A DNA stretch of 64,000 nucleotides from Halobacterium sp. CBA1132. GTDB taxonomy: Archaea; Halobacteriota; Halobacteria; Halobacteriales; Halobacteriaceae. Shown here in pieces: positions 50,003-59,456 of this stretch (its first letter is position 1; each line of letters opens with the position of its first letter). The stretch lies in NCBI RefSeq assembly GCF_001485535.1, contig NZ_BCMZ01000001.1, forward strand, positions 1,550,001 through 1,614,000, given 5' to 3'. The notes below the pieces were generated by a model that saw only the letters and a list, made by a program, of their open reading frames with translations, ran no database searches and had not been told where the DNA came from. The translations under genes and the position numbers were made by a program.

Positions 50003-50245
50003 ATGCGGACGCTCTACGTGCAGCCGTTGTGCCCGTACTGCCGGAAGGTCGAGCGCGCGCTCGACGACCTCGGCCTCGACTACGAGACCAAGCGCGTCTC
50101 CTTCTTCGGGTTCCGCCGGGACGAAGTTCGAGAAGTCAGCGGGCAGTCGCAGGTGCCCGTGCTCGTCGACCCCGAGCACGGCGTCGAGGGGATGAACGAG
50201 AGCGGCGATATCGTCGACTATCTCTACGAGACGTACGGCGAGTAG
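50003..50245 (+). CDS. Glutaredoxin-like / GST N-terminal-type thioredoxin-fold protein
   Basis: 80 residues with the redox motif CPYC (LYVQPLCPYCRKVERALD) and a cis-Pro loop (QVPVLVDPEHG), ending with GDIVDYLYETYGE. A full single-domain glutaredoxin fold. It may reduce disulfides or gamma-glutamylcysteine adducts. Convergent with the MoxR gene, the two stops adjacent. Confidence 0.93.
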   Translation: MRTLYVQPLCPYCRKVERALDDLGLDYETKRVSFFGFRRDEVREVSGQSQVPVLVDPEHGVEGMNESGDIVDYLYETYGE

Positions 50246-51196
50246 TCACGAGACAGCGGGGACTTCGACGCTGTCGAGGACGTCACGAACCACGTCGGCG
50301 GCGTCGACGTCCTCGACGGTGGCCTGTCCGGTGAGCACGAGTCGGTGGACGAGGACGGGTTCGCCCGCCTGCTTGACGTCGTCGGGGGTGACGTAGTCGC
50401 GGCCCTGCACGACGGCGCGGGCGCGAGCCACCTCGAAGAGTCGCTGAGTGCCCCGTGGGCTGACGCCGACCTCGACGCGGTCGTCCTCGCGGGTCGCGCG
50501 CCCGATGTCGACGACGTAGTCGCGGACGCCGTCGCTGACCGCGACCGATTCGGGAACGCGCTGGAGGTCCGCGAGCGCGTCGTCGGGGACGACTTGTGAC
50601 ACCTCGGGCGTGGTGGTCTGTCGGTCGGCACGGCGGTCGATGAGTTCGCGTTCGCCCGCGCGGTCGGGGTAGCCGATGCCCGCTTTCACGGCGAAACGGT
50701 CGCGCTGAGCCTCGGGGAGGCGGAACGTTCCCTCCTGCTCGACGGGGTTCTGGGTCGCGATGACGAAGAACGGCTCCGGGAGCTGGTGAGTCTCGCCGTC
50801 CACGCTCACCTGTCCCTCTTCCATCGCTTCGAGGAGCGCGGCTTGGGTCTTCGGCGGCGCGCGGTTGATTTCGTCCGCGAGCACGACGTTCGCGAACACG
50901 GGACCGGGGTTGAATTCGAACGACTCCGTGCGAGCGTCGTAGACGTGCGAGCCGGTGATGTCCGACGGGAGGAGGTCGGGCGTGAACTGCACGCGCGTGA
51001 ACTCCAAGCCGAGCGCGGTCGCGAGACTGCGCGCAGTCAGCGTCTTCCCGGTGCCCGGCACGTCTTCGAGGAGGACGTGACCGCGAGCGAGCGCACCGGA
51101 GAGGACGGTTTCGAGGAACGCGCGGTCGGTGACGACCGCCTCGCTGACCGCGTCTATCACGTCGGTGCACGTCCGGGCGGCGGTGTCGGCGTCCAT
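50246..51196 (-). CDS. MoxR-family AAA+ ATPase
   Basis: 316 residues. Walker A in LLEDVPGTGKTLTARSLA, Walker B VVLADEINRAPPKTQAALLEAM, sensor IATQNPVEQEGTFRLPEAQRD and the C-terminal arginine-rich GVSPRGTQRLFEVARARA lid. Chaperone-like ATPase acting with DUF58 and vWA proteins. It faces the DUF58 operon with only the glutaredoxin gene between, which supports joint function. Confidence 0.94.
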   Translation of the reverse strand: MDADTAARTCTDVIDAVSEAVVTDRAFLETVLSGALARGHVLLEDVPGTGKTLTARSLATALGLEFTRVQFTPDLLPSDITGSHVYDARTESFEFNPGPVFANVVLADEINRAPPKTQAALLEAMEEGQVSVDGETHQLPEPFFVIATQNPVEQEGTFRLPEAQRDRFAVKAGIGYPDRAGERELIDRRADRQTTTPEVSQVVPDDALADLQRVPESVAVSDGVRDYVVDIGRATREDDRVEVGVSPRGTQRLFEVARARAVVQGRDYVTPDDVKQAGEPVLVHRLVLTGQATVEDVDAADVVRDVLDSVEVPAVS

Positions 51197-51395
51197 TCGA
51201 GTCGTGGGTCGCCGCCGCCGTCCTTGTAGTTGTCGCCTACTCCCACGGCAAACAACCGCTCAGTTAATACTTCGCCGGCCCGTCGAGTCGACTAACCAGC
51301 GAAACGCCTACACGGCTCCCACCGAGAGGAGTGCGTGCTAGCGTCGTTCGAGGAAGGGGCACGCCTCGAACAGGGGACGGCAGCAACCGACGAAC

Positions 51396-52823
51396 ATGGG
51401 ACCTGACACAGACCTCTCGAACGTCGTACTCGTCACGGTGGACTCGCTCCGAGCGGACGCAATCGGAGCGCACGACGAACAGCGACACACGCCGGTGATG
51501 GACCGCCTCGCGCAGCGAGGGACCGTCTTCGAGCGGGCGTTCGCGAACGGCAACTGGACGCCGTTCTCGTTCCCGTCGATGCTGTCCTCCCGGCCAGTGT
51601 TCTCCGACTCCGACGAGGTCGGTGTCAGCGAGTCGCCGACGCTCGCCTCGGCGCTCTCGGAAGCGGGCGTCGCCACCGGCGGATTCAACGCCGCGAACGG
51701 CTTTCTGACCTCCCACTGGGGCTACGACGAGGGCTTCGACGAGTTCGAGCCGTTCGTCGCCAGCGTCGGCTCCAGCATCTACAGCCGCTATTTGGCCACC
51801 CATCCGACCGTGGAGGCGTGGCTGCAGTTGGCGACGTCGCCGGTGCGCCGCGCGGGGTCGTGGCTGCGTGGCGACAGCGACGACCGGCCGTTCCTCGACA
51901 CGTCCCGGATGTTCGACGTCGAGCACGCAGCCACCGAGTTCGTCGAGGACGCCGACGAGCCGTTCTTCCTGTGGGTTCACTACATGGACGCGCACACGCC
52001 GTACGTGCCCGCGCCGCGGTACATCCGGGAGGTGTCCTCGAACGTGCTCGGCACGCACCGAATGCTGCTCGCGCACACCCGCACGGGCCTCGGGTGGGAG
52101 GTCGGCGACCGCACGCTCGCGGACCTCCGCACGCTGTATCAGGCCGCCGTCCGGCAGGTCGACGCCAGCATCGGCCGACTCCTCGACGCGCTCGACGCGG
52201 AGGGCGTGGCGGACGAGACGGCGGTGATGCTGGCGGGCGACCACGGCGAGGAGTTCCAAGAGCACGGCCACCTCGCGCACTACCCGAAACTGTACGACGA
52301 ACTGATTCGCGTGCCGTTCGTCGTGGACGTGCCCGGCGCCGAATCTCGACGAGTCGAACAGCAGGTCGCACTCGACTCGATTCCGCCGACAATCACGGAT
52401 CTGCTGGGCGTCGACGCCGACGCCGACTGGCAGGGCGACTCGCTGGCGTCTACGGTTCTGGACGGCGAGGAACCCGACGACGAGCCGGTCGTGTCCGTGA
52501 CGGTGCGCGGGGACTCCGTGACCGCCCAGCCGATTCCGCGGTCGCTGGACGACGGCGACCTGCTCGTGAGCGTCCGCGACAAGGACTGGACGTACATCGA
52601 GAACGTCGACACCGAGGAGACCGAACTCTACCACCGCCCCTCGGACCCCGACCAGCAGGAGGACCGCTCGGTCGACCCGACGCCGGAAGCCGAAGCCGTC
52701 GTCGAGCGGTTCGCGTTGCTCGCCGACGAGCACGCCGCGACCATCCGGAACCGCAGCGGGACGACCGAAACCGAGGTGGACGGCGACCTCGGCGCGCGAC
52801 TGGAAGCACTCGGCTACAAGTAG
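51396..52823 (+). CDS. Sulfatase-family (alkaline phosphatase superfamily) hydrolase/transferase
   Basis: 475 residues. Motifs of the superfamily: LVTVDSLRADAIGAH (metal Asp), NWTPFSFPSMLSSRPVF where the nucleophile is normally Cys/Ser in C/S-x-P-x-R, and AGDHGEEFQEHGHLAH with late metal ligands. The canonical CxPxR is not present; Thr or Ser would have to serve, so it may be a phospho-/sulfo-transferase instead of an arylsulfatase. No signal peptide. It forms an operon with GtrA (next ATG follows the stop directly), suggesting surface-glycan or lipid modification. Confidence 0.85.
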   Translation: MGPDTDLSNVVLVTVDSLRADAIGAHDEQRHTPVMDRLAQRGTVFERAFANGNWTPFSFPSMLSSRPVFSDSDEVGVSESPTLASALSEAGVATGGFNAANGFLTSHWGYDEGFDEFEPFVASVGSSIYSRYLATHPTVEAWLQLATSPVRRAGSWLRGDSDDRPFLDTSRMFDVEHAATEFVEDADEPFFLWVHYMDAHTPYVPAPRYIREVSSNVLGTHRMLLAHTRTGLGWEVGDRTLADLRTLYQAAVRQVDASIGRLLDALDAEGVADETAVMLAGDHGEEFQEHGHLAHYPKLYDELIRVPFVVDVPGAESRRVEQQVALDSIPPTITDLLGVDADADWQGDSLASTVLDGEEPDDEPVVSVTVRGDSVTAQPIPRSLDDGDLLVSVRDKDWTYIENVDTEETELYHRPSDPDQQEDRSVDPTPEAEAVVERFALLADEHAATIRNRSGTTETEVDGDLGARLEALGYK

Positions 52824-53246
52824 ATGGTGCGGCGCTACCTCCGCGGCCTCTACGAAGGGCCGTTCGCGGTGCAGTTACGGCGGTTCGTCGCCGTCGGCGC
52901 GTTCACCGCGGGCGTCCAGATGGTGTTGCTGTGGCTGTTCGTCGACATCGGGCGCCTCAACTACCTCGTTGGCGCGATCATTGCCATCGAAATCACCATC
53001 GTCCTCTCGTATATCCTCAACAACGCGTGGACGTTCCGCAAGTACCGCAACACCGGCACCGTCGACTACCTCGTCGGCCTGCTGAAGACGAACGTGATAC
53101 GGGGGTCGGCGATTCCGATACAGGTGGGCGTGCTGTTCGCGCTCGTGGAGTGGCGCGCGCTCCCGTACCTGCTCGCGAACGCGTTCGCCATCCTCGTCAG
53201 CGGCCTCTACCGCTACGTCCTCGACGCGAAGTGGACGTGGGGGTAG
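52824..53246 (+). CDS. GtrA-family membrane protein
   Basis: 140 residues with four TM helices. FVAVGAFTAGVQMVLLWLF at the start and SYILNNAWTFRKYR between TM2 and TM3 are the family signature, as is the final YVLDAKWTWG. GtrA proteins are thought to flip polyprenyl-linked sugars. Co-transcribed with the sulfatase-like gene. Confidence 0.92.
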   Translation: MVRRYLRGLYEGPFAVQLRRFVAVGAFTAGVQMVLLWLFVDIGRLNYLVGAIIAIEITIVLSYILNNAWTFRKYRNTGTVDYLVGLLKTNVIRGSAIPIQVGVLFALVEWRALPYLLANAFAILVSGLYRYVLDAKWTWG

Positions 53247-53426
53247 CGGGCGCACCCACCGCGACGTTCGTCGGCAGGCTCGCCCGGCGGCTCGTCACGC
53301 TCGGCGCACGCAGCGGCCTCCCGAGCGTCTTCTAGCGGTCGTCGATGCCGCGGAATCGAGAGACGGAGTGGTGACGGGAGCCGACGAGCGACAGTATTTT
53401 TACACGCCACGCCGTCGGGTAATTCT

Positions 53427-54545
53427 ATGCGGTCCCCGACACGACGCGCGGCGCTGGCCGCCTGCGTCGCCCTCCTCCTCGTCACAGCCGGCTGTAGCGG
53501 CGGCACGAACACCCCGTCCCCGACGACCGGCACGTGGTCGCCGAACGTCAGCGTCGACCAGTACCCGCCGGGCGTCGCGGACAACGGCACGCTCGCGAAC
53601 AGCACCGTCCTCGCGGACGCGCACTTCGCGGCGACCGCGAACGAGTCGGTGCGGCTGACCACTGAGGCGAACCGCTCGAACTACACGAGCGTCAAAACGT
53701 ACGCGCACGGCGACGGGCCGACGCCGTTCTACGCCACCATCGACCGCACCGAGAACGGCAATCGCATCGTGAGCGAGTCCTACCAGACGGGCGAGTACGG
53801 CTTCGTCCGCCACAAAGTCGAGAACCGGAACACGACGCTGTACCGGGTCACGCAGAACACCACCACCCCCGGGACGGACGGGTGGCTGACCGACGGCGAC
53901 CCGTTCGACGTGGAGTACAGACTCGCGACGCAGTTCGTCCTCGGGAACTACACCGTCAACGGGACCGTGGAGCGGGGCGGCCGGACGCTCGTGGAACTCA
54001 CCGCCGACGAGCCCGCGCCGGACGCGGACATCGCCCCGACGTACAACGGAACTGCGCTCGTCACGCCCGAGGGCGTCGTCCACAGAGTCGAGGCGTCCTA
54101 CGACTACGGTACAGGCGACGACCGGGAGTCCGTCGAGACGTCGCTCTCGCTGGACGCGGACGCCGAGTGGACGGGGCAGCCGTCGTGGGTCGATAGTCTC
54201 CCGCAGCTCTCCGTGTCGATAGTCGAGGACGGCCGCGCGCTCGAACTCCGAAACACCGGCGGAGCGACGCTCTCGGCGAACACGACCTTCGAAGCTTACG
54301 GGATGGAATCGCTCGAAGGGTGGGAGGCGCGCATCTTCCCGGACGTGACCGGGACAGTCACCACGGACGCGCCGCTGGAACCGGGCGAAGCGGTCTACGT
54401 GACCGCCGACGAGAACGGGACGTCGTTCGCGCTCCACGACGACCGCGCCCGCGGCGAGTACGCGTTCGCGGCGGCGAAACTCCACCACAGGGGCGGGGGC
54501 ACCGTCTACTCGCTGGTGACGGGCCTCGAACACCGACCGGAGTAG
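53427..54545 (+). CDS. Secreted lipoprotein, haloarchaeal family of unknown function
   Basis: 372 residues with an Arg-containing hydrophobic signal and lipobox VTAGC near residue 22 (Cys lipidation site), then a Thr/Ser/Pro linker. The mature part is beta-rich with many potential N-glycosylation sites (NVS, NST, NRT, NTT) and ends with a strand-rich domain (TFEAYGMESLEGWEARIFPD). Likely a DUF7537-type lipoprotein (name from memory). Surface-attached; role unknown. The 180-base gap before it holds a TATTTTTAC stretch at 53395 as probable promoter. Confidence 0.82.
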   Translation: MRSPTRRAALAACVALLLVTAGCSGGTNTPSPTTGTWSPNVSVDQYPPGVADNGTLANSTVLADAHFAATANESVRLTTEANRSNYTSVKTYAHGDGPTPFYATIDRTENGNRIVSESYQTGEYGFVRHKVENRNTTLYRVTQNTTTPGTDGWLTDGDPFDVEYRLATQFVLGNYTVNGTVERGGRTLVELTADEPAPDADIAPTYNGTALVTPEGVVHRVEASYDYGTGDDRESVETSLSLDADAEWTGQPSWVDSLPQLSVSIVEDGRALELRNTGGATLSANTTFEAYGMESLEGWEARIFPDVTGTVTTDAPLEPGEAVYVTADENGTSFALHDDRARGEYAFAAAKLHHRGGGTVYSLVTGLEHRPE

Positions 54546-54546
54546 C

Positions 54547-54972
54547 CTACGAGAGCCGCTTCCGCATCGCCACGTGCGGGATGCCCGCCTCCTCGAACTC
54601 CTCGCCGTCGCGGACGTAGCCGCGCTCGTCGTAGAACCCGGCAGCGGGCAGTTGGGCGTGCAAGTAGAGCTCGTCGTAGCGCTCGCGGGCCGCGTGCTCC
54701 AGTTCGTCCATCAGCGCCGCGCCCCAGCCCTCGCCGCGCCGGGCTTCGAGGACCGCGACGCGCTCGACTTTCCCGACGCCGGCCTCGTACTCGCGGAGGC
54801 GCGCAGCGCCCACTGGCTCGCCGTCGTCGTACGCGACGAAGTGGCGCGCGTCGTCCTCGTGGTCGTCTACTTCGAGGTCCTCGGGGACGCCCTGTTCGTC
54901 GACGAACACGGCGTACCTGACGCTGAGCGCATCCTCGTAGCGGGCGTCGGTGTCGGCTACCACGACCGGCAT
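54547..54972 (-). CDS. GNAT-family N-acetyltransferase (ElaA-like)
   Basis: 141 residues. Characteristic start (VRYAVFVDEQGVPEDLEVDD), acetyl-CoA loop VERVAVLEARRGEGWGAALM (R/Q-x-x-G-x-G/A type) and the last strand FYDERGYVRDGEEFEEAGIP. It acetylates an amine of unknown identity. Stop abuts the convergent lipoprotein gene. Confidence 0.93.
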   Translation of the reverse strand: MPVVVADTDARYEDALSVRYAVFVDEQGVPEDLEVDDHEDDARHFVAYDDGEPVGAARLREYEAGVGKVERVAVLEARRGEGWGAALMDELEHAARERYDELYLHAQLPAAGFYDERGYVRDGEEFEEAGIPHVAMRKRLS

Positions 54973-55004
54973 AGAAGTGGGTCGGGCGGCGAGGCGGAAA
55001 ACCC

Positions 55005-55757
55005 CTACTGCTCGCCGGCGACATCCGCGACGAACTCGCCGAGCAGCGACGACAGCATCGCGGCGAAGCCGGTGTCGCGGCTCCAGAACGCGGTCTCGGT
55101 GCCGTCGTCGCTGGCGACGCTCACCAGCACCGCGCTGTCGTCGACCATCACGACGCGCTCGGCGCCCATGTCCGGCGTCGGCTGCTGCGCCACGGAGACG
55201 CCGCGCGCGCCGAGGTCGCGGGCGACCGAGAGCACCGCCTCGGCCTCGCTGACGACAGTCACGTCGACGCCGGCGTCGACGGCGCCCGCGAGCGCGTCAC
55301 GGACAGCCGGCTCCGTGTGGGCGGTGTCGTCGGTACCGTAGACGACGCGCTCCTCGGCGGACTCGATCAGTTGGGCGGTCCGCGAGACGACGTTGGACTG
55401 CCCGCGGACCGTCCAGATGGACTCGCTCTCCTCGGTGGCGCCGTACTCCTCGCGGACCGAATCGAGGTAGTCGAAGGCGGCGTCGCTCTCCGAGCGGAGC
55501 TGGCGGTAGAGGCGCTCGCGGGCCTCCTCGACGCCGACAGCCCGGTACCGCGTCGGGTTCGACTGCTCGACGTCGACGAGCCCGCGGCCTTCGAGGTCCT
55601 CGGCTGCGCCGTACACCTGCGAGCGCGGCACCTCGGCGATGTCCGCGACCTCGCTTGCGGTGCCCGCGCCGAGCTTCTGGAGCGCGACGAACACCCGAGC
55701 TTCGTACGTCGACAGGCCGAGGCGCTTGAGCGCTCCGACTGCGTCCTCGTCGTTCAT
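55005..55757 (-). CDS. TrmB-family transcriptional regulator
   Basis: 250 residues. N-terminal winged helix (5-70: LGLSTYEARVFVALQKLGAG and EVADIAEVPRSQVYGAAEDL) then a coiled-coil (75-105) and the TrmB effector domain (110-250). It is coupled to the RND/MMPL exporter by a four-base overlap (the regulator follows the exporter), so it probably controls that exporter in response to a sugar or lipophilic ligand. Confidence 0.92.
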   Translation of the reverse strand: MNDEDAVGALKRLGLSTYEARVFVALQKLGAGTASEVADIAEVPRSQVYGAAEDLEGRGLVDVEQSNPTRYRAVGVEEARERLYRQLRSESDAAFDYLDSVREEYGATEESESIWTVRGQSNVVSRTAQLIESAEERVVYGTDDTAHTEPAVRDALAGAVDAGVDVTVVSEAEAVLSVARDLGARGVSVAQQPTPDMGAERVVMVDDSAVLVSVASDDGTETAFWSRDTGFAAMLSSLLGEFVADVAGEQ

Positions 55758-58700
55758 CGGCCCTCCGGGCGCTCACGCGCCCACTCCCGGACCACACGGT
55801 CGTACTGGTCCGCCGTCAGTTCGCCGTCCTCGAACGCCGCGCTGGCTTCCGCGAGGTCGGCGTCGGCGACCTCTGCCTGCGCGAACACGCGCTCGAAGAT
55901 GTCCGAGACGACCGCGGCCCCGTCGTCGCCGCCGACAGCGCGTTCGTCGCCGTCCGCGAGCACGTGCCCGGAGAGTTCCACGTCGGAGCCGTCGGGCGCT
56001 GTCTCCGCGACGGAGACATCGTAGCTGAGCGACGCGGCGTCGCCGTCGAGGCGCCACGCGACGTAGACGGTGTCGTCGTCCACGACGGTGTCGACCGGCT
56101 CGGGGTCGGTGTCGTAGTCGGTCACGGTGCCGCCGCGAACCGTCTCCGTGAGCACGACGCGACCCTCTCGGGCGGGGACAGTGACCGTCGCGGTGATAGT
56201 CCCGCCGGGCTGGACGAGCGTGCGGCTGAGCGTCCGTGTCGCCGCGTCTGCGCCCGCCGTCGTGTCGGCGCCGGCCGCTGCCGTCGCCGTCTCGGCGTCC
56301 GTCGTCGACTCGTCGCTGTCGTCTGCGGGCGGGTCGGGGTCGTCCCCGTCACCGCCGAAGTTCGCGTCCTCGGGGCCGAAGTACTTCGTCCAGAGGACCA
56401 ACAGCGTCGGCAACACCAGCACGGACGCGAGGAACGCGTACACGATGGTGAGGCCGGTGATGACGCCGAACTGCTGGAGCGGCGGCAGGATGGCGAACAC
56501 GAGCACGCCGAACCCGCCGACGGTGGTCGCGGCGCTCCCGAGGAGCGCGCCACCAGTGCCGGTGACTGCGGTCCGCATCGCGTTCCAGACGGTGTCGGTG
56601 CGCTCCAGTTCCTGCATGTAGCGCTCGCTGAGGTGGATGCTGTACGCCACCCCGAGCCCGACAGTGAGGCTCGTAATCATCCCCGTGAGCACGTTGAACG
56701 GGATGCTGAAGACGTACATCGTCCCCAGAATCCAGGCGACGCTCAACACCACGGGCAGCAGCGTGACCGCACCGAGGGTCGCGCTCCCGTCCGTAATCCG
56801 GTAGGTCGCCATCAGGAACGCGAACACAGCTACGAGCGTCACCAGCAGGCTCTGGATGACGGTGTCGAGCAGCTGGTCTTGGACGATTTTGTTCAGGATG
56901 GCGCTGCCGGTCGCGGTGGCTTCGAGGCCGTCCCCGGAGGCAACCTCCGCGACGTCGCGCATCTGTTCGGTGATGGCGTCGCCCGACGCGCTCCCCTGCG
57001 TGGAGACGACGAGTCGCGCCGCGCTGTATCCGTCGTCAGTCTGGTGGAGGTACGAGCCCGCTTGCTCGGGCGCGGTCTGGTAGAGCGCGTCGTAGACGGC
57101 TTCGACGTTCCGGTCCGGGACGCCGTCGCCGTCGGTGTCCGCGGCGTTGAACGTCGCGTTGAACGTCTCGTTGGACGCTGCGACCGAACGCATCGTCGAC
57201 AGCGGCCCCTGCACAGCGGGCTCGCCGTTCGCGAGCGTGTACGTGACGTTCTTCTCTGCGGCGGCGTCACGGGCCGCCTGAATCCGCTGGAGGGCGCTGT
57301 CGGTGGCGACATCACCCTCGATTAACACCTGCGCCTGCGAGTTCTCCGGGGAGAACCGCTTGTTGACGTAGTTCAGGTTCGACTTCGCCGTGTACTCGCC
57401 GGGAGCGAACGGCTCCGGGAGGTCTTTCATCCAGTCAGCGGGGTCCTCCGCGAGGAAGTCCTGCTGGTTGAACGACGTGTCGACGTTCGTCGCGCCGTAC
57501 GCGCCCGCGGCGGTCACGAGCAGCGTGATCACGAGCACGATAGCGGGCGCCTTCCGGGCGGCCTTCGAACCGAACGACAGCACTTCGCTGAAGCGGCCGC
57601 CGCCGGTACCGAACGCGCGCTTCTTGCGGTCCCAGCCGCGGGACTCGAGGAAGCTGTCGATTTCGACTTTCAGCGCGGGAATCAGCACGCCGAACACGAG
57701 CAGCGCGGCGAGGATGCCGACGCTGGAGACGATGCCGAAGTCACCGATTGGCGGCACCGGGCTCGTGAGATTCGAGAGGAAGCCGATGACCGTCGTGGCG
57801 GTCACCCACACGAGCGCGACGCCGACGCCGGCGAGCGCGACGCGCATCGACCCGCGCGGGTCGGCGGGTCTGTCGGGGTCGTCGGTGGCACCGAGGCGTT
57901 CCTCGCGGTGCCGCATGAATATGTGAATCGCGTAGTCGATGGAGAGCCCGATGAGCAACACGGGCACCGCGATCATGATCTGGTTGAACGGGATGTCCGC
58001 CCAGCCCATGAACCCGAACGTCCACGCGAGGACGGCGCCGATGCCGAACAGGCCGAGCACGATGTCGAGGACGTCGCGGTACGCGACCGCGAGCGCCACG
58101 AGCACGAACAGAATGGCGAGCGGCCCGACGATGAGCAGGCTGTCGGTCATCGACGTGTTGATTTCGTGGCTGATGATGCCGCCCCCGAAGACGAGGTAGT
58201 CCTGGTCGCGGTCCTCGCCGAGGTCCTGCATCGCGAGCTGGCCGTCGATGATGGCGTCACTCGTCACCTGCCCGCCGGCCGGCACTTCGCTGTCGGTCTG
58301 CTGGGTGGCGACGAGCATCGTCGCCTCCGCGGTGGCCGAACCCGGGTCGTAGGCGGTCGGCATCAGGCCGAACACGGACTGGCCGTTGCCGCCGTTCTGC
58401 CCGCCTGCGAGCACGGTCGTGACCAGGGACTCGACCTGTGAGTCGTTCAGCGACCGGAGCTGCGTGAGCTGTTCGTCCAGCGACGCATCGCTGGCGTTCT
58501 CGAACTCCGCGCGCTGGGTCTGTAGCTCGTCGCCGAGTTCCTGGAGGCGCTCGGCCTGCGCTTCGAGTTCGTCCGAGCGAGCTTCGAGGGCCGCGTACTC
58601 CGTTTCGAGGACGCCCTGCGTACCGAGTCGGTAGGCTGCCTCGACTTCGGACTGGCTGCTCGCGCTCCGGAGGTCACTCGCGGCCTGTTCGAAGGTCGCG

Positions 58701-59308
58701 TAGTGGCTGTCGGTGAGGGTCACCGAGGAGTTCGCGCGCACCCGGTCGAACGCCGCGCTGACGCTCGCGCCGGGGTTCTGCCGGAGGAACGTGAGTTCCG
58801 CGCGCAGTGACTCAGCAGTCGCGTTCAGTTCGGTCGCGCGCTGTTCGAGCGCCGCCCGTTCGGACTGGACGGTCTGATTCAGTTGCTCGAACTCTCGGAG
58901 GGTGGTCTGGAGTTCGCGACCCTCCTCCTGCTGGATGGACGCCGTGGCGACGACGTTCGCGATGCCGGTGATGGCGCTGTCGCTCGCCAGCGTCTCGTTG
59001 ATTGTCTCGTTGTCGTAGAGCGCGCGCTCGTATTCGAGCGTGCCGACGAGTGCGTTCTTCGTGAGGACGTTGCCGTCGCGGACGACGATTTGGACGGTCG
59101 TCGTGTTATCCGGGCCCGACGTGAAGTTCTCCTCGATGTAGTCGAGTTTCTGTGACTCGTCGCTCTGCGTCTGGAACTGGTCCAGCGACGAGGACTGACT
59201 GACCATCGGCGCGCCGGCGCCGACCACGAGGGTCAACACCAGCATGATTGCGATGGCTGCTTTGCTGTGTTTCGTCACGAGAGCGGCGATGTCGCCGATA
59301 CGGCTCAC
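55754..59308 (-). CDS. RND/MMPL-family exporter
   Basis: 1184 residues from GTG 59308 (VSRIGDIAALVTKHSKAA); upstream residues are not family-like. Twelve TM helices in two halves, each with a large outer domain. The first outer domain contains a long coiled-coil (about 130-300, many Gln/Glu/Leu heptads: LEQRATELNATAESLRAEL). RND motifs such as SIDYAIHIFMRHREER and GLGVAYSIHLSERYM carry the proton-relay Asp. It is halophile-typical and ends with an extra C-terminal Ig-like/polar domain of about 200 residues after TM12. Substrates unknown; lipids or hydrophobic drugs are usual. Confidence 0.93.
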   Translation of the reverse strand: MSRIGDIAALVTKHSKAAIAIMLVLTLVVGAGAPMVSQSSSLDQFQTQSDESQKLDYIEENFTSGPDNTTTVQIVVRDGNVLTKNALVGTLEYERALYDNETINETLASDSAITGIANVVATASIQQEEGRELQTTLREFEQLNQTVQSERAALEQRATELNATAESLRAELTFLRQNPGASVSAAFDRVRANSSVTLTDSHYATFEQAASDLRSASSQSEVEAAYRLGTQGVLETEYAALEARSDELEAQAERLQELGDELQTQRAEFENASDASLDEQLTQLRSLNDSQVESLVTTVLAGGQNGGNGQSVFGLMPTAYDPGSATAEATMLVATQQTDSEVPAGGQVTSDAIIDGQLAMQDLGEDRDQDYLVFGGGIISHEINTSMTDSLLIVGPLAILFVLVALAVAYRDVLDIVLGLFGIGAVLAWTFGFMGWADIPFNQIMIAVPVLLIGLSIDYAIHIFMRHREERLGATDDPDRPADPRGSMRVALAGVGVALVWVTATTVIGFLSNLTSPVPPIGDFGIVSSVGILAALLVFGVLIPALKVEIDSFLESRGWDRKKRAFGTGGGRFSEVLSFGSKAARKAPAIVLVITLLVTAAGAYGATNVDTSFNQQDFLAEDPADWMKDLPEPFAPGEYTAKSNLNYVNKRFSPENSQAQVLIEGDVATDSALQRIQAARDAAAEKNVTYTLANGEPAVQGPLSTMRSVAASNETFNATFNAADTDGDGVPDRNVEAVYDALYQTAPEQAGSYLHQTDDGYSAARLVVSTQGSASGDAITEQMRDVAEVASGDGLEATATGSAILNKIVQDQLLDTVIQSLLVTLVAVFAFLMATYRITDGSATLGAVTLLPVVLSVAWILGTMYVFSIPFNVLTGMITSLTVGLGVAYSIHLSERYMQELERTDTVWNAMRTAVTGTGGALLGSAATTVGGFGVLVFAILPPLQQFGVITGLTIVYAFLASVLVLPTLLVLWTKYFGPEDANFGGDGDDPDPPADDSDESTTDAETATAAAGADTTAGADAATRTLSRTLVQPGGTITATVTVPAREGRVVLTETVRGGTVTDYDTDPEPVDTVVDDDTVYVAWRLDGDAASLSYDVSVAETAPDGSDVELSGHVLADGDERAVGGDDGAAVVSDIFERVFAQAEVADADLAEASAAFEDGELTADQYDRVVREWARERPEGR

Positions 59309-59341
59309 GTCAGCCACCCCCGGAATGCTGTTGGTAGAATC

Positions 59342-59376
59342 ATACTGACAGTGTGGTTCTCGGATGATACTGACAG
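59342..59376 (-). promoter_or_regulatory. Paired direct repeats upstream of the RND exporter
   Basis: ATACTGACAG occurs at 59342-59351 and 59367-59376, 25 bases apart, each extended by AT-N before it. They lie 34-68 bases before the chosen GTG and could be an operator for the coupled TrmB-type regulator. Confidence 0.5.
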
Positions 59377-59456
59377 CTACACCGTACATAAACACACCGA
59401 AAGGAGCGGGACCTGTAGCGACTACTCGCTGCAGGCGGGGAACGCGTCGGCCGCCC

